Under the pieces are notes generated by a model, which was given only the letters and a program-made list of their open reading frames with translations, had not been told where the DNA came from and ran no database searches. The position numbers were made by a program, and so were the translations under genes. A DNA stretch of 24,632 nt. Origin: a virus. Location of the stretch: positions 1 through 24,632 of the IMG/VR virus record IMGVR_UViG_3300022074_000359; one strand, written 5' to 3'. Shown piece by piece: positions 6,377-12,856 of this stretch; positions within the stretch are counted from its first letter, which is position 1, and every line of letters starts with the position of its first letter.

Positions 6377-6849
6377 TGGACTTCAGCAGTATTCTGACAA
6401 ACAAGCACACCACGCTGATGCCGTTTCGTTGGTATCACCCGCGCGCGATGAACTTGCGGAGGTTTGACCGGCAAGCCTATGTCGAGCTGCCAGACTTTGA
6501 TTTGCGTCTGCAAAACTACGAACTGGAAAGGCACTCCTACACTGCTTTTTTGAAGGGCAAACCGTGGTCTTGCTTTGGCGTGCAAGAGATTTGGCCGGGT
6601 GTTGGCGAGGGCTGGCTGATTACTGACGAGATGGTTGTCGACTTACCCGTGACGCTGACGCGCAGCGCAATGCGTTATTTTAATCTAGTTGCTATCGAAA
6701 AGAAATTACATCGCATTCAGTTAACGGTGAACACTAAAGATTTGCTTGCGGTTCGGTGGGCTCATGCGTTAAAATTTGAGCAGGAAGGCGTCATGCGTAA
6801 GTATGGCCCAGACCAAACCGATTACCTTATGATGTCGAGGAATTATTGA
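6376..6849 (+). CDS. GNAT-fold, T7 gp13-like (DUF2833-type) protein
   Basis: This 157-aa protein resembles GNAT acetyltransferase-like phage proteins of the T7 gp13/DUF2833 type. It has a middle strand region (SCFGVQEIWPGVGEGWLITDE, about 67-87) and a C-terminal helix-strand arrangement (LLAVRWAHALKFEQEGVMRKYGP) of the kind seen at the end of GNAT domains. The canonical acetyl-CoA loop (Q/RxxGxG/A) is not clear, so catalysis is doubtful. In T7 the relative is a morphogenesis protein affecting the virion interior. Here the gene directly follows the large terminase and overlaps it by one base, while the other ejection genes lie more than 8 kb downstream. Confidence 0.65.
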   Translation: MDFSSILTNKHTTLMPFRWYHPRAMNLRRFDRQAYVELPDFDLRLQNYELERHSYTAFLKGKPWSCFGVQEIWPGVGEGWLITDEMVVDLPVTLTRSAMRYFNLVAIEKKLHRIQLTVNTKDLLAVRWAHALKFEQEGVMRKYGPDQTDYLMMSRNY

Positions 6850-7079
6850 TGAGCTTCCTATTTAAGACGCCGAAGATGCCAACACCCCCGCCGCCTGATC
6901 CGTCGATCAAGGAGGCGCAAGACCGGCAAGAGGCTCGCCTCGAAGCCGAGGAAAAAGAAACTCGCAAACAGATTGCCGCACGCCGCCGCGCTCGTCGACG
7001 TGGCGGCATGAGATTGCTTTTATCTGAAGAACGAGAGACGCCAATGGCTGGCCTCGAACCATTCAAAGGAGAATACTAA
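6849..7079 (+). CDS. Small charged virion-type protein, unknown
   Basis: This 76-aa protein has three segments: a short N-terminus with a proline run (PTPPPPDPS, about 10-19), a charged helix (about 20-43) and a very basic stretch AARRRARRRGG (about 44-54), followed by LLLSEERETPMAGLEPF. Small genes of this layout are common near structural genes in marine podoviruses, and their function is unknown. ATG 6849 overlaps the previous stop; a TTG one codon earlier is less likely. It overlaps the next gene by one base. The Arg-rich stretch could bind DNA. Confidence 0.6.
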   Translation: MSFLFKTPKMPTPPPPDPSIKEAQDRQEARLEAEEKETRKQIAARRRARRRGGMRLLLSEERETPMAGLEPFKGEY

Positions 7080-7414
7080 TGGGTGGCAAAGTTAAAAAAG
7101 TAATCCGCAAGGTCGCAAAGAAAGTTTTGCCTGACAAGGTTGAGAAAGCTGTTGTCGGCCCGACAGAGGCTGACTTGGTTCGCGCGCAGGAAGAGGCCAC
7201 AAAAGCTGCTAAAGCAGAGGCAGCAGAGGTAGCAGAGGCAGCAGAGGCAACCGAAGCTGTTGAGAAGGAGCGCGAGGTAGAAACTGCTACTCGTGAAGAA
7301 CGCAAACGGTCTTCACGCCGCCGCGCGCGCCGCACTGGTCGTCGGCAGTTGTTGAGCTATGGCCGCCTCGGTGCGCCAATCGCAGATGAAACCCAGAAAA
7401 GGACGTTAGGATAA
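7079..7414 (+). CDS. Ala/Glu-rich helical protein with basic ends
   Basis: This 111-aa protein has a basic N-terminus (KVKKVIRKVAKKVLP), a central Ala/Glu helix (about 38-70) partly made by a 9-bp tandem repeat, and an Arg-rich block RKRSSRRRARRTGRRQ (about 80-95). The C-terminal LLSYGRLGAPI recalls the LLLSEE segment of the preceding small protein, as both follow an RRRARR-type run. The two may be distant relatives. No known domain is recognised. The start ATG overlaps the previous stop by one base and its own stop overlaps the next ATG by one base. Confidence 0.6.
   Translation: MGGKVKKVIRKVAKKVLPDKVEKAVVGPTEADLVRAQEEATKAAKAEAAEVAEAAEATEAVEKEREVETATREERKRSSRRRARRTGRRQLLSYGRLGAPIADETQKRTLG
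7214..7249 (+). repeat. Four 9-bp tandem repeats (GCAGAGGCA type)
   Basis: Units at 7214, 7223, 7232 and 7241 read GCAGAGGCA, with one changed base in the second. They encode AEA/AEV triplets in frame and lengthen the Ala/Glu helix, so copy number could vary without breaking the gene. Confidence 0.9.
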
Positions 7415-7563
7415 TGCCAAAAGTTATTGGAAAAGACGGAAAGACCCGTCACTTTGCATATTCAAAGGCTGGCATGAAGAGTGCCAAAAACTACGCCAAA
7501 GCAAGCGGCGGTCGTGTAGAGAACACGAGCCCTAAATATAAAATGGCTAAAAAGAAAGCTTAG
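7414..7563 (+). CDS. 49-aa basic protein
   Basis: ATG 7414 overlaps the preceding TAA by one base and opens a 49-codon frame ending TAG 7561-7563. The product starts MPKVIGKDGKTRHFAYSKAG and ends in a Lys-rich run (KMAKKKA). It is strongly basic and low in hydrophobic residues. It fits the chain of overlapping small genes exactly, with the next ATG three bases after its stop, which supports it as a real gene. Similar tiny 'GKxHFPYTKKGM...AKK' proteins occur in marine phages as far as I recall; no function is known. Confidence 0.6.
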   Translation: MPKVIGKDGKTRHFAYSKAGMKSAKNYAKASGGRVENTSPKYKMAKKKA

Positions 7564-7566
7564 CTG

Positions 7567-7749
7567 ATGCGTAAATTTGCCAAGGTGCCGAAGGACAAAA
7601 AGTCTGGCCTACCGCGCAAATATGTTGCTGGGGCAAAGAGCCCGGACAAACAGCGAGCAGAGATTAAACGCACCCGGCGCCTGTACAAGCGCGGTCTTTT
7701 GACCGGCGCAATGATGGACAAGATATCGAAGGAAAGAGCCCGTGGCTAA
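7567..7749 (+). CDS. 60-aa basic phage protein, unknown
   Basis: This Lys/Arg-rich small protein has the pattern KVPKDKKSGLPRKYVAGAK followed by an amphipathic basic helix (EIKRTRRLYKRGLLTGAMMDKISKER). I recall close patterns in marine phage genomes, always unannotated. The start ATG 7567 lies just past the previous stop with only a weak purine-rich binding site, so translation may depend on the upstream gene. It overlaps the next gene's GTG by 8 bases. Confidence 0.65.
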   Translation: MRKFAKVPKDKKSGLPRKYVAGAKSPDKQRAEIKRTRRLYKRGLLTGAMMDKISKERARG

Positions 7750-7963
7750 GTTTGACAAGATACCCGGCGCCAGTCGTTTCGGTAACGACAAGTTGATGAA
7801 GGTCTACAAGCGTGGCCTTGGTGCATACTATTCATCGGGCAGCCGCCCGAAAGTATCAGCCCATCAATGGGCGATGGGTCGTGTCAAATCTTTTGTGTCC
7901 GGCAAGGGCGGGGCACGCAAGGCTGACGCTGATATCCTGAAAGGCAAGAAGAAAGATGGGTAG
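7742..7963 (+). CDS. DUF5824-like small phage protein
   Basis: This 73-aa protein has the pattern MKVYKRGLGAYYSSGSRP...SAHQWAMGRVKSFVSGKGGARKADADIL, which I recall as DUF5824, a phage family of unknown function. The GTG start at 7742 is supported by AAGGA (7729-7733) 8 bases upstream. The protein is basic and short, with conserved Tyr/Trp residues that suggest a small folded domain. It overlaps both neighbours by 8 bases. The family number is from memory and should be confirmed. Confidence 0.7.
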   Translation: MAKFDKIPGASRFGNDKLMKVYKRGLGAYYSSGSRPKVSAHQWAMGRVKSFVSGKGGARKADADILKGKKKDG

Positions 7964-8258
7964 CACTCCAGCTTGGCAACGTAAGGCAGGCAAGAACCCC
8001 AAAGGCGGTTTGAACGAAGCGGGCCGCCGGTCTGCTCGTGCGCAGGGCATGAACCTCAAGCGCCCGGTTAGGTCTGGCGACAATCCGCGCCGTGCGTCTT
8101 TTTTGGCTCGGATGGGCAACATGCCGGGGCCGGAGCGCGACAGCAAGGGCAAACCCACGCGCCTGCTTTTGTCTCTCCGCGCTTGGGGCGCGTCGAGCAA
8201 AGCAGACGCCAAACAAAAAGCCGCAGCAATAAGCAAGAGGAACAAAGCCAGTGCATAG
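7956..8258 (+). CDS. DUF6321-like small phage protein
   Basis: This 100-aa basic protein has the string AWQRKAGKNPKGGLNEAGRRSARAQG, followed by RRASFLARMGNMPGPERDSKGKPTRLLLSLRAWG. I recall this as the DUF6321 pattern, found in many marine phages. The function is unknown. It often travels with the DUF5824-like gene just upstream, as here. It overlaps that gene by 8 bases and the portal gene by 8. Strong positive charge suggests nucleic-acid contact, possibly in the capsid, but this is inference. Confidence 0.7.
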   Translation: MGSTPAWQRKAGKNPKGGLNEAGRRSARAQGMNLKRPVRSGDNPRRASFLARMGNMPGPERDSKGKPTRLLLSLRAWGASSKADAKQKAAAISKRNKASA

Positions 8259-9813
8259 CGTTGAAGAAATTATGAAACGTCACGCGGTCGCGCAGCGCCG
8301 CAAAGACAACTGGCGGCAGATTTACGAAGACTGCTACGAGTTCGCCCTGCCGCAGCGCAACCTGTATGACGGTTATTACGAGGGCGGCGGCTCGCCGGGT
8401 CAGAACAAGATGGCTCGCGTTTTTGACAGCACCGCCATCAATGCGACACAGCGGTTTGCCAACCGCCTGCAAGCTGGGCTGTTTCCTGCCTATGCTCAGT
8501 GGTGCCGCTTAGAGCCCGGCCCCGACATCCCAGAGGATCGTCGGCTGGAAGCTCAGATGGCACTGGATATTTATGCAGACAAAATGTTTGCGCTTTTGCG
8601 CCAGACAAACTTTGACCTAGCTATGGGCGAGTTCTTGCTTGACCTTGCAGTGGGCACTGCTGTCATGTTGATACAGCCCGGTGACGACCTCACGCCAATC
8701 CGCTTCACAGCAGTGCCGCAGTATCTGGTCGCCATTGAAGAGGGCGCCTATGGCAAGGTGGACAACATCTATCGCCGTATGCGTATGAAAGGTGAGGCGA
8801 TAGCGCAGCACTGGCCTGACGCTGAGATACCGCCGCGCCTGCAACGCATGATTGATGATAAGCCTACGGAAGAGATAGAGCTAATCGAGGCCACGTTGTA
8901 CATGCCAAACGAAGGCGACTTTTGCTACCACGTCATCTGGCCGGAAGGCAAAGACCAGTTGCTTATGCGCCGCATGAAGTCCAGCCCTTGGGTTGTGGCT
9001 CGATATATGAAGGTCGCTGGCGAAGTATACGGACGCGGGCCATTGGTCACAGCCATACCCGACATCAAGACGCTAAACAAAACACTTGAGCTGCTGCTCA
9101 AGAATGCGTCGCTGTCTATTGCCGGTGTGTACACCGCCGCCGATGATGGCGTGCTGAACCCGCAAACCATACGCATTGCTCCCGGTGCGATTATACCTGT
9201 AGCGCGCAATGGCGGCCCGCAGGGTGAGAGCTTGCGCCAGCTACCACGTTCTGGCGACTTCAATGTCAGCCAGATTGTGATTAACGACCTACGCATGAAC
9301 GTCAAAAAGATTATGCTCGATGACACGCTGCCGCCCGACAATATGTCGGCTCGTTCAGCGACTGAGGTTGCCGAGCGCATGAAAGAGCTGTCGCAAAACT
9401 TGGGCTCTGCTTTTGGGCGCCTAATCAATGAAACGATGATACCGATGATTTCGCGCATCCTGTACGTTATGGACGAGCGAGGACTAATTGAGTTGCCTCT
9501 CCGGGTCAACGGCCTTGAGGTTAAGGTGACGCCAGTGTCTCCGATTGCGCAGGCACAGAATATGGGCGACATCGAGAAGATCATGCAGTGGGTGCAGCTA
9601 TCGTCTGCGCTTGGCCCGCAGGGTCAGATTGCAGTCAAGACAGACAGCATATCAGACTACGTTGCTGACAAACTCGGCGTGCCTGCTGATTTGAGAACCA
9701 CGCCGCAAGAGCGCGAACAAATTTTGGAGCAAGCAGCGCAGGCTGCTGAGATGGCAATGCAGGCAGAGGGCGGCGGCGCGCTCCCCACCGAAGAGCCGCA
9801 AGAGACTTTATAG
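8251..9813 (+). CDS. Portal / head-to-tail connector protein (T7 gp8-like)
   Basis: This 520-aa protein matches the podovirus head-tail connector family (T7 gp8 type), which forms the dodecameric ring at one capsid vertex through which DNA enters and leaves. Characteristic stretches are NWRQIYEDCYEFALPQR (about 20-36), VFDSTAINATQRFANRLQAGLFP (about 56-78) and PPDNMSARSATEVAERMKEL (about 365-385). The length fits the family (about 500-550). The last 40 residues are Ala/Gln/Glu-rich. The start is GTG 8251, with AGAGG about 10 bases upstream; an ATG at 8272 is an alternative. It is the first gene of the head module, and the next gene starts 3 bases after its stop. Confidence 0.92.
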   Translation: MHSVEEIMKRHAVAQRRKDNWRQIYEDCYEFALPQRNLYDGYYEGGGSPGQNKMARVFDSTAINATQRFANRLQAGLFPAYAQWCRLEPGPDIPEDRRLEAQMALDIYADKMFALLRQTNFDLAMGEFLLDLAVGTAVMLIQPGDDLTPIRFTAVPQYLVAIEEGAYGKVDNIYRRMRMKGEAIAQHWPDAEIPPRLQRMIDDKPTEEIELIEATLYMPNEGDFCYHVIWPEGKDQLLMRRMKSSPWVVARYMKVAGEVYGRGPLVTAIPDIKTLNKTLELLLKNASLSIAGVYTAADDGVLNPQTIRIAPGAIIPVARNGGPQGESLRQLPRSGDFNVSQIVINDLRMNVKKIMLDDTLPPDNMSARSATEVAERMKELSQNLGSAFGRLINETMIPMISRILYVMDERGLIELPLRVNGLEVKVTPVSPIAQAQNMGDIEKIMQWVQLSSALGPQGQIAVKTDSISDYVADKLGVPADLRTTPQEREQILEQAAQAAEMAMQAEGGGALPTEEPQETL

Positions 9814-9816
9814 ACA

Positions 9817-10092
9817 ATGTCAGAAACAATCGAAGGCTGGGAAAGCCTGAACCTAGTGCAGCCAGAGCTGCGACTTACACAGCAAGATAGTCAGGACGAT
9901 ATCGACCGACTATATTTGCGTGTGTTCGGCAGCGACGATGGGCAAGAACTTTTAACACACTTGCGGTCGCTGACGATTGAACAGCCGACGTGGTATCCGG
10001 GCGAAGACGCTTCGCACGGTTTTGCCCGCGAAGGCCAAAACTCACTAGTGCGCGAAATTGAGCGCCGTATTAAGAGAGCATCAGAACTATGA
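9817..10092 (+). CDS. Bbp19-like small structural protein
   Basis: This 91-aa protein matches what I recall of the Bbp19 phage family: a central motif like YLRVFGSDDGQELLTHLRSL (about 32-51) and a later GQNSLVREIERRI (about 75-87). Members sit between portal and scaffold or capsid genes in podoviruses; the role is unclear and may be structural. The protein is acidic in its first half, basic at the end and probably helical. Its stop overlaps the scaffold start (ATGA), so the two are co-translated. Confidence 0.7.
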   Translation: MSETIEGWESLNLVQPELRLTQQDSQDDIDRLYLRVFGSDDGQELLTHLRSLTIEQPTWYPGEDASHGFAREGQNSLVREIERRIKRASEL

Positions 10093-10886
10093 GTGAAACT
10101 GAAGGGCTGTTGGCCGAAGCTACCGTTGAAAGCGACGACAACCAACAGCAGGAAGAAACCACCATCCCCCATCAACAGGCAGACACTGAGCCGTCTGTTG
10201 ATGACCTTACGATTGCCACCGAAGACGAGGAAATAGATTTCGAGCGTCCAGAGTGGTATCCAGAAAAATTCTGGGGCGATGACGGCCCAGATTTGGAAAA
10301 CCTAGCCAAGTCTTACGGCGAGCTGCAAAAAAAGTTTTCGCAAGGCAAGCACAAAGCTCCCGACGACTATGACACCAAAATTTTTACTGAAGCAAGCGTC
10401 GAGGTTGAAGACCCGCTGCTTGAAACCTTTGTCGGCTGGTCAAAAGAAAACGGTATTAGTCAAGCTGCTTTTGAAGACTTGGGGCAGCAGTTTATCGAAA
10501 TAGCTGGAGAAGTTGAGCAGGACGAGCAAGTGTCTGCCGAGGAAGAATACAAAAAGCTCGGAGCCAATGCTGACGCCACCATTAAGTCAATGACGGATTG
10601 GGCGTCTGGCCTTGTTCGCAAGGGCGTGTGGGGCGAGGATGACTTTGACGAGTTCAAGATTATGGGCGGCACCGCACAAGGTCTTCGAGCTTTGCAAAAG
10701 ATACGCAGCTACTATGGCGACCAGACCGTGCCGGTCAATGTGGGTGTGCCAGAGGGCGCGCCCTCAAAAGAAGAGCTTACGTCTATGGTATCCGACCCGC
10801 GCTACCAAAGCGACCCGGCCTTCCGCGCCAAAGTCGAGAAGGCTTTTCAAACCGTATACGGCAACTCCGAGTACACAGGCTCCTAA
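10089..10886 (+). CDS. Capsid assembly scaffolding protein
   Basis: This 265-aa protein is very acidic and helix-rich and lies directly before the major capsid gene, as expected for the internal scaffold that shapes the prohead and leaves before DNA is packaged. The stretch RPEWYPEKFWGDDGPDLENLAKSYGELQKKF (about 54-84) is typical of T7 gp9-like scaffolds. The first 50 residues are disordered, Gln/Glu/Thr-rich. The middle (about 120-215) is helical, and the C-terminal region (residues 235-265) would contact capsid subunits. A strong terminator follows four bases after its stop, so capsid transcription is at least partly uncoupled from it. Confidence 0.88.
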   Translation: MSETEGLLAEATVESDDNQQQEETTIPHQQADTEPSVDDLTIATEDEEIDFERPEWYPEKFWGDDGPDLENLAKSYGELQKKFSQGKHKAPDDYDTKIFTEASVEVEDPLLETFVGWSKENGISQAAFEDLGQQFIEIAGEVEQDEQVSAEEEYKKLGANADATIKSMTDWASGLVRKGVWGEDDFDEFKIMGGTAQGLRALQKIRSYYGDQTVPVNVGVPEGAPSKEELTSMVSDPRYQSDPAFRAKVEKAFQTVYGNSEYTGS

Positions 10887-10889
10887 ACT

Positions 10890-10925
10890 ATGGCGAGGGT
10901 GTGTTTACATCCTCGCCATTTTTTT
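10890..10925 (+). terminator. Intrinsic terminator between scaffold and capsid genes
   Basis: ATGGCGAGG (10890-10898) pairs perfectly with CCTCGCCAT (10911-10919) around a 12-nt loop, followed by six T (10920-10925). A promoter-like pair overlaps it: the loop carries the candidate -35 box. Confidence 0.9.
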
Positions 10926-10932
10926 GTACTAT
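10904..10932 (+). promoter_or_regulatory. Candidate sigma-70 promoter for the capsid gene
   Basis: TTTACA (10904-10909, five of six matches to TTGACA) and TACTAT (10927-10932, four of six to TATAAT) are separated by exactly 17 bp. The -35 box lies in the loop of the preceding terminator. Transcription would start near 10939, giving a leader of about 120 nt before the capsid start at 11060. The leader includes small inverted repeats (such as GTATC 10995-10999 with GATAC 11012-11016) and ends in AAGGA before the ATG. No small ORF or RNA gene was recognised in 10933-11059. Confidence 0.35.
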
Positions 10933-11059
10933 TCGGGTGACGGACAACCTTACGGCCCGACAGACCCGCTCCGGGGTGCAGCGTGAGCGCCCAAGTATCA
11001 GCCCGGCAACGGATACCTGAAACGATTTGTATGAAAACTTAATCTGAAAGGAACTTGTA

Positions 11060-11893
11060 ATGGCTCTAGGCATTACTAACGCTTTCGTTCAGTTGTTCGA
11101 TGCAGAGGTTCATCAGGCATATCAAGGCGCACGCGCCCTTGCCGGTGTAACTCGTGAGCGAACAAATGTCGAAGGCAATCAGGTGAAGTTCCCTAAAATT
11201 GGTAAGGGAACTGCCACTGTTCGCGTTCCGCAAGCAGATGTAACTCCGCTGAACGTGACCTACTCTCAAGTCACCGCCACTATGTCGGACTTCATTGCTG
11301 CGGAATATTCCGATATTTTCCAACAGCAGAAAGTCAACTTTGACGAGCGCCGTGAGCTTGTTCAGGTTGTCGGTAACGCTATTGGTCGTCGTATGGATCA
11401 GCTCGTCATTGACGCTCTGAATGCTGCATCCAGCCCGTCGACTGTTGCAACCACCGTTGGTGGATCAGGCACAAACCTGAACCTCGCCAAACTGTTGGCG
11501 GCCAAAAAAGCATTGGACACGAAAAACGTACCGGCAGAAGGCCGCTGCGCTATCATCCACGCAAACGGCTTGTCAGCTCTGTTGGACGAAACCGAATTGA
11601 CTAGCGCAGACTTTGCCACCGTTAAGGCTCTGTCGACTGGTGAGATTGACACCTTCCTTGGTTTCAAATTCATCACGATCGGCGACCGCGACGAGGGTGG
11701 TCTTCCGCTTCCGTCAACTCGGACTAACTTCTTTTTCCACCGCGACTCAGTAGGTCTGGGCATTGGCATGAACCAACGCTCCGAGATCAACTACGTCCCA
11801 GAGAAGACTTCGTTCCTCGTCTCTTCAATGTTCTCGGCTGGCGCCGTTGCCATTGACGACGAAGGTATCGTAAAAGTCTCGTCAACCGAGTAA
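11060..11893 (+). CDS. Major capsid protein
   Basis: This 277-aa protein forms the icosahedral shell. It sits after portal and scaffold and before the tail tubular genes. Its sequence has the expected HK97-fold character: an N-terminal arm (ITNAFVQLFDAEVHQAYQGARALAG), an extended strand region (KFPKIGKGTATVRVPQADVTP), a long spine-like helix (FDERRELVQVVGNAIGRRMDQLVIDALNAA, about 93-123) and later strand-rich sequence ending VAIDDEGIVKVSS. It is shorter than T7 gp10A (345 aa). ATG 11060 has AAGGA about 8 bases upstream. It probably has its own promoter behind the 10890-10925 terminator, as suits the most abundant protein. No frameshifted longer form is evident. Confidence 0.9.
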   Translation: MALGITNAFVQLFDAEVHQAYQGARALAGVTRERTNVEGNQVKFPKIGKGTATVRVPQADVTPLNVTYSQVTATMSDFIAAEYSDIFQQQKVNFDERRELVQVVGNAIGRRMDQLVIDALNAASSPSTVATTVGGSGTNLNLAKLLAAKKALDTKNVPAEGRCAIIHANGLSALLDETELTSADFATVKALSTGEIDTFLGFKFITIGDRDEGGLPLPSTRTNFFFHRDSVGLGIGMNQRSEINYVPEKTSFLVSSMFSAGAVAIDDEGIVKVSSTE

Positions 11894-11904
11894 GGAGAAA
11901 TATT

Positions 11905-12189
11905 ATGGCTTTTGTATTAGCTGACTTCTCGCCTCTCGGTGGACAGTCCAAAGCAGGCAACACGCCAGCTCTGTATGTCTACACGACGACTGAGGCACAC
12001 ACCGCTGTTGACGCATCGGGCTACTTCAATGACATTTCGGACACTTTAGCAGTGGGCGACATGATTATTGTACACGGCTCGACCGGCGGCACCCGCACGG
12101 TAACGAACCACATTGTGGTATCGAATGCCAGCGGCGTCGTCGACGTGTCCGATGGCACCACCATTGGCGCTGTTTCTGACAGTGACTAA
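11905..12189 (+). CDS. Small beta-rich protein, possible capsid decoration
   Basis: This 94-aa protein is rich in Thr, Val, Asp and Gly with almost no charged helix, which suggests a beta-sandwich or beta-spiral. The stretch ASGYFNDISDTLAVGDMIIVHGS (about 37-59) resembles, from memory, a motif found in small phage proteins next to capsid genes. The gene follows the capsid gene by 11 bases with its own GGAG (11895-11898), and a hairpin follows it, so it would be made at high level with the capsid. A head decoration or fibre-like protein is the best guess. No known decoration family was recognised. Confidence 0.55.
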   Translation: MAFVLADFSPLGGQSKAGNTPALYVYTTTEAHTAVDASGYFNDISDTLAVGDMIIVHGSTGGTRTVTNHIVVSNASGVVDVSDGTTIGAVSDSD

Positions 12190-12196
12190 ATCCGGC

Positions 12197-12232
12197 TGGG
12201 GGTGGTTAGCGCCACCCCCATCCATTTTCTTG
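12197..12232 (+). terminator. Terminator-like hairpin after capsid unit
   Basis: TGGGGGTGG (12197-12205) pairs perfectly with CCACCCCCA (12212-12220) around TTAGCG. The tail is TCCATTTTCTT, T-rich but interrupted, so some readthrough into the tail genes is likely. This fits a step-down in expression after the capsid and the small protein. The hairpin ends just before the GGAGG binding site of the next gene. Confidence 0.65.
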
Positions 12233-12241
12233 GAGGCGTAG

Positions 12242-12856
12242 ATGGCTGCTGGCGATACCAAACTATCAATCTGTTCTGACGCACTAATCATGCTGGGCGC
12301 GACACCGTTGTCCAGTTTTTCTGATGGCACAGATGAAGCTCAAGTCGCAGACCGCCTCTATGACGATGTGCAAGACACATTGCTCATGCAATACGCATAC
12401 TCTTGGTCGGTTAAAAAAGTGAAGCTGTCGCGCCTTGCTGACGCCCCGATCAATGAATGGAAATACAAGTACCAGCTCCCCGGCGACATGCTGGGCAACC
12501 CAAAGGCTGTGTTTAGCACCAGCTCTGTGGGCGGCCAGCCGGTGCGTGATTTCGAGATTTATTCAGACGGGCTGTTTACCAATCTGGAAGAAGTCTGGAT
12601 TGATTACCAATTCAAACCAGAGCCGTCTGTGTTCCCGCCATATTTTGTGCGCCTGCTTCGCACCTCTCTGGCCGCTGAGTTTGCGGAGCCGATTACCGAC
12701 CAAATTACCAAGGCGCAATATTACCATCAGCAAGCCTATGGCGCGCCATCGGAAAACATGCGAGGCGGTCTGGTTCGTGTTGCAATCAATATTGACGGAG
12801 CTGATAGACCGGCACAGGTCATACAGGAGTTCCCGATCTCGGACATCCGTGGATGA
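12242..12856 (+). CDS. Tail tubular protein A (T7 gp11-like adaptor)
   Basis: This 204-aa protein matches the gatekeeper/adaptor family that forms a ring between portal and tail nozzle. Typical features are the N-terminal LSICSDALIMLGATPLSSF (about 7-25), the helical AQVADRLYDDVQDTLLMQYAYSW (about 33-55), then LPGDMLGNPKAVF and a C-terminal helix (PYFVRLLRTSLAAEFAEPIT). The length is near that of T7 gp11 (196). ATG 12242 has GGAGG at 12232-12236. The stop overlaps the next start as ATGA, coupling it with the nozzle protein it contacts. Confidence 0.88.
   Translation: MAAGDTKLSICSDALIMLGATPLSSFSDGTDEAQVADRLYDDVQDTLLMQYAYSWSVKKVKLSRLADAPINEWKYKYQLPGDMLGNPKAVFSTSSVGGQPVRDFEIYSDGLFTNLEEVWIDYQFKPEPSVFPPYFVRLLRTSLAAEFAEPITDQITKAQYYHQQAYGAPSENMRGGLVRVAINIDGADRPAQVIQEFPISDIRG

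Noticed and set aside
10926-11059. Possible tRNA or small RNA in the gap before the capsid gene
   Set aside because: No cloverleaf, no T-loop sequence and only short imperfect stems; described as a leader instead.
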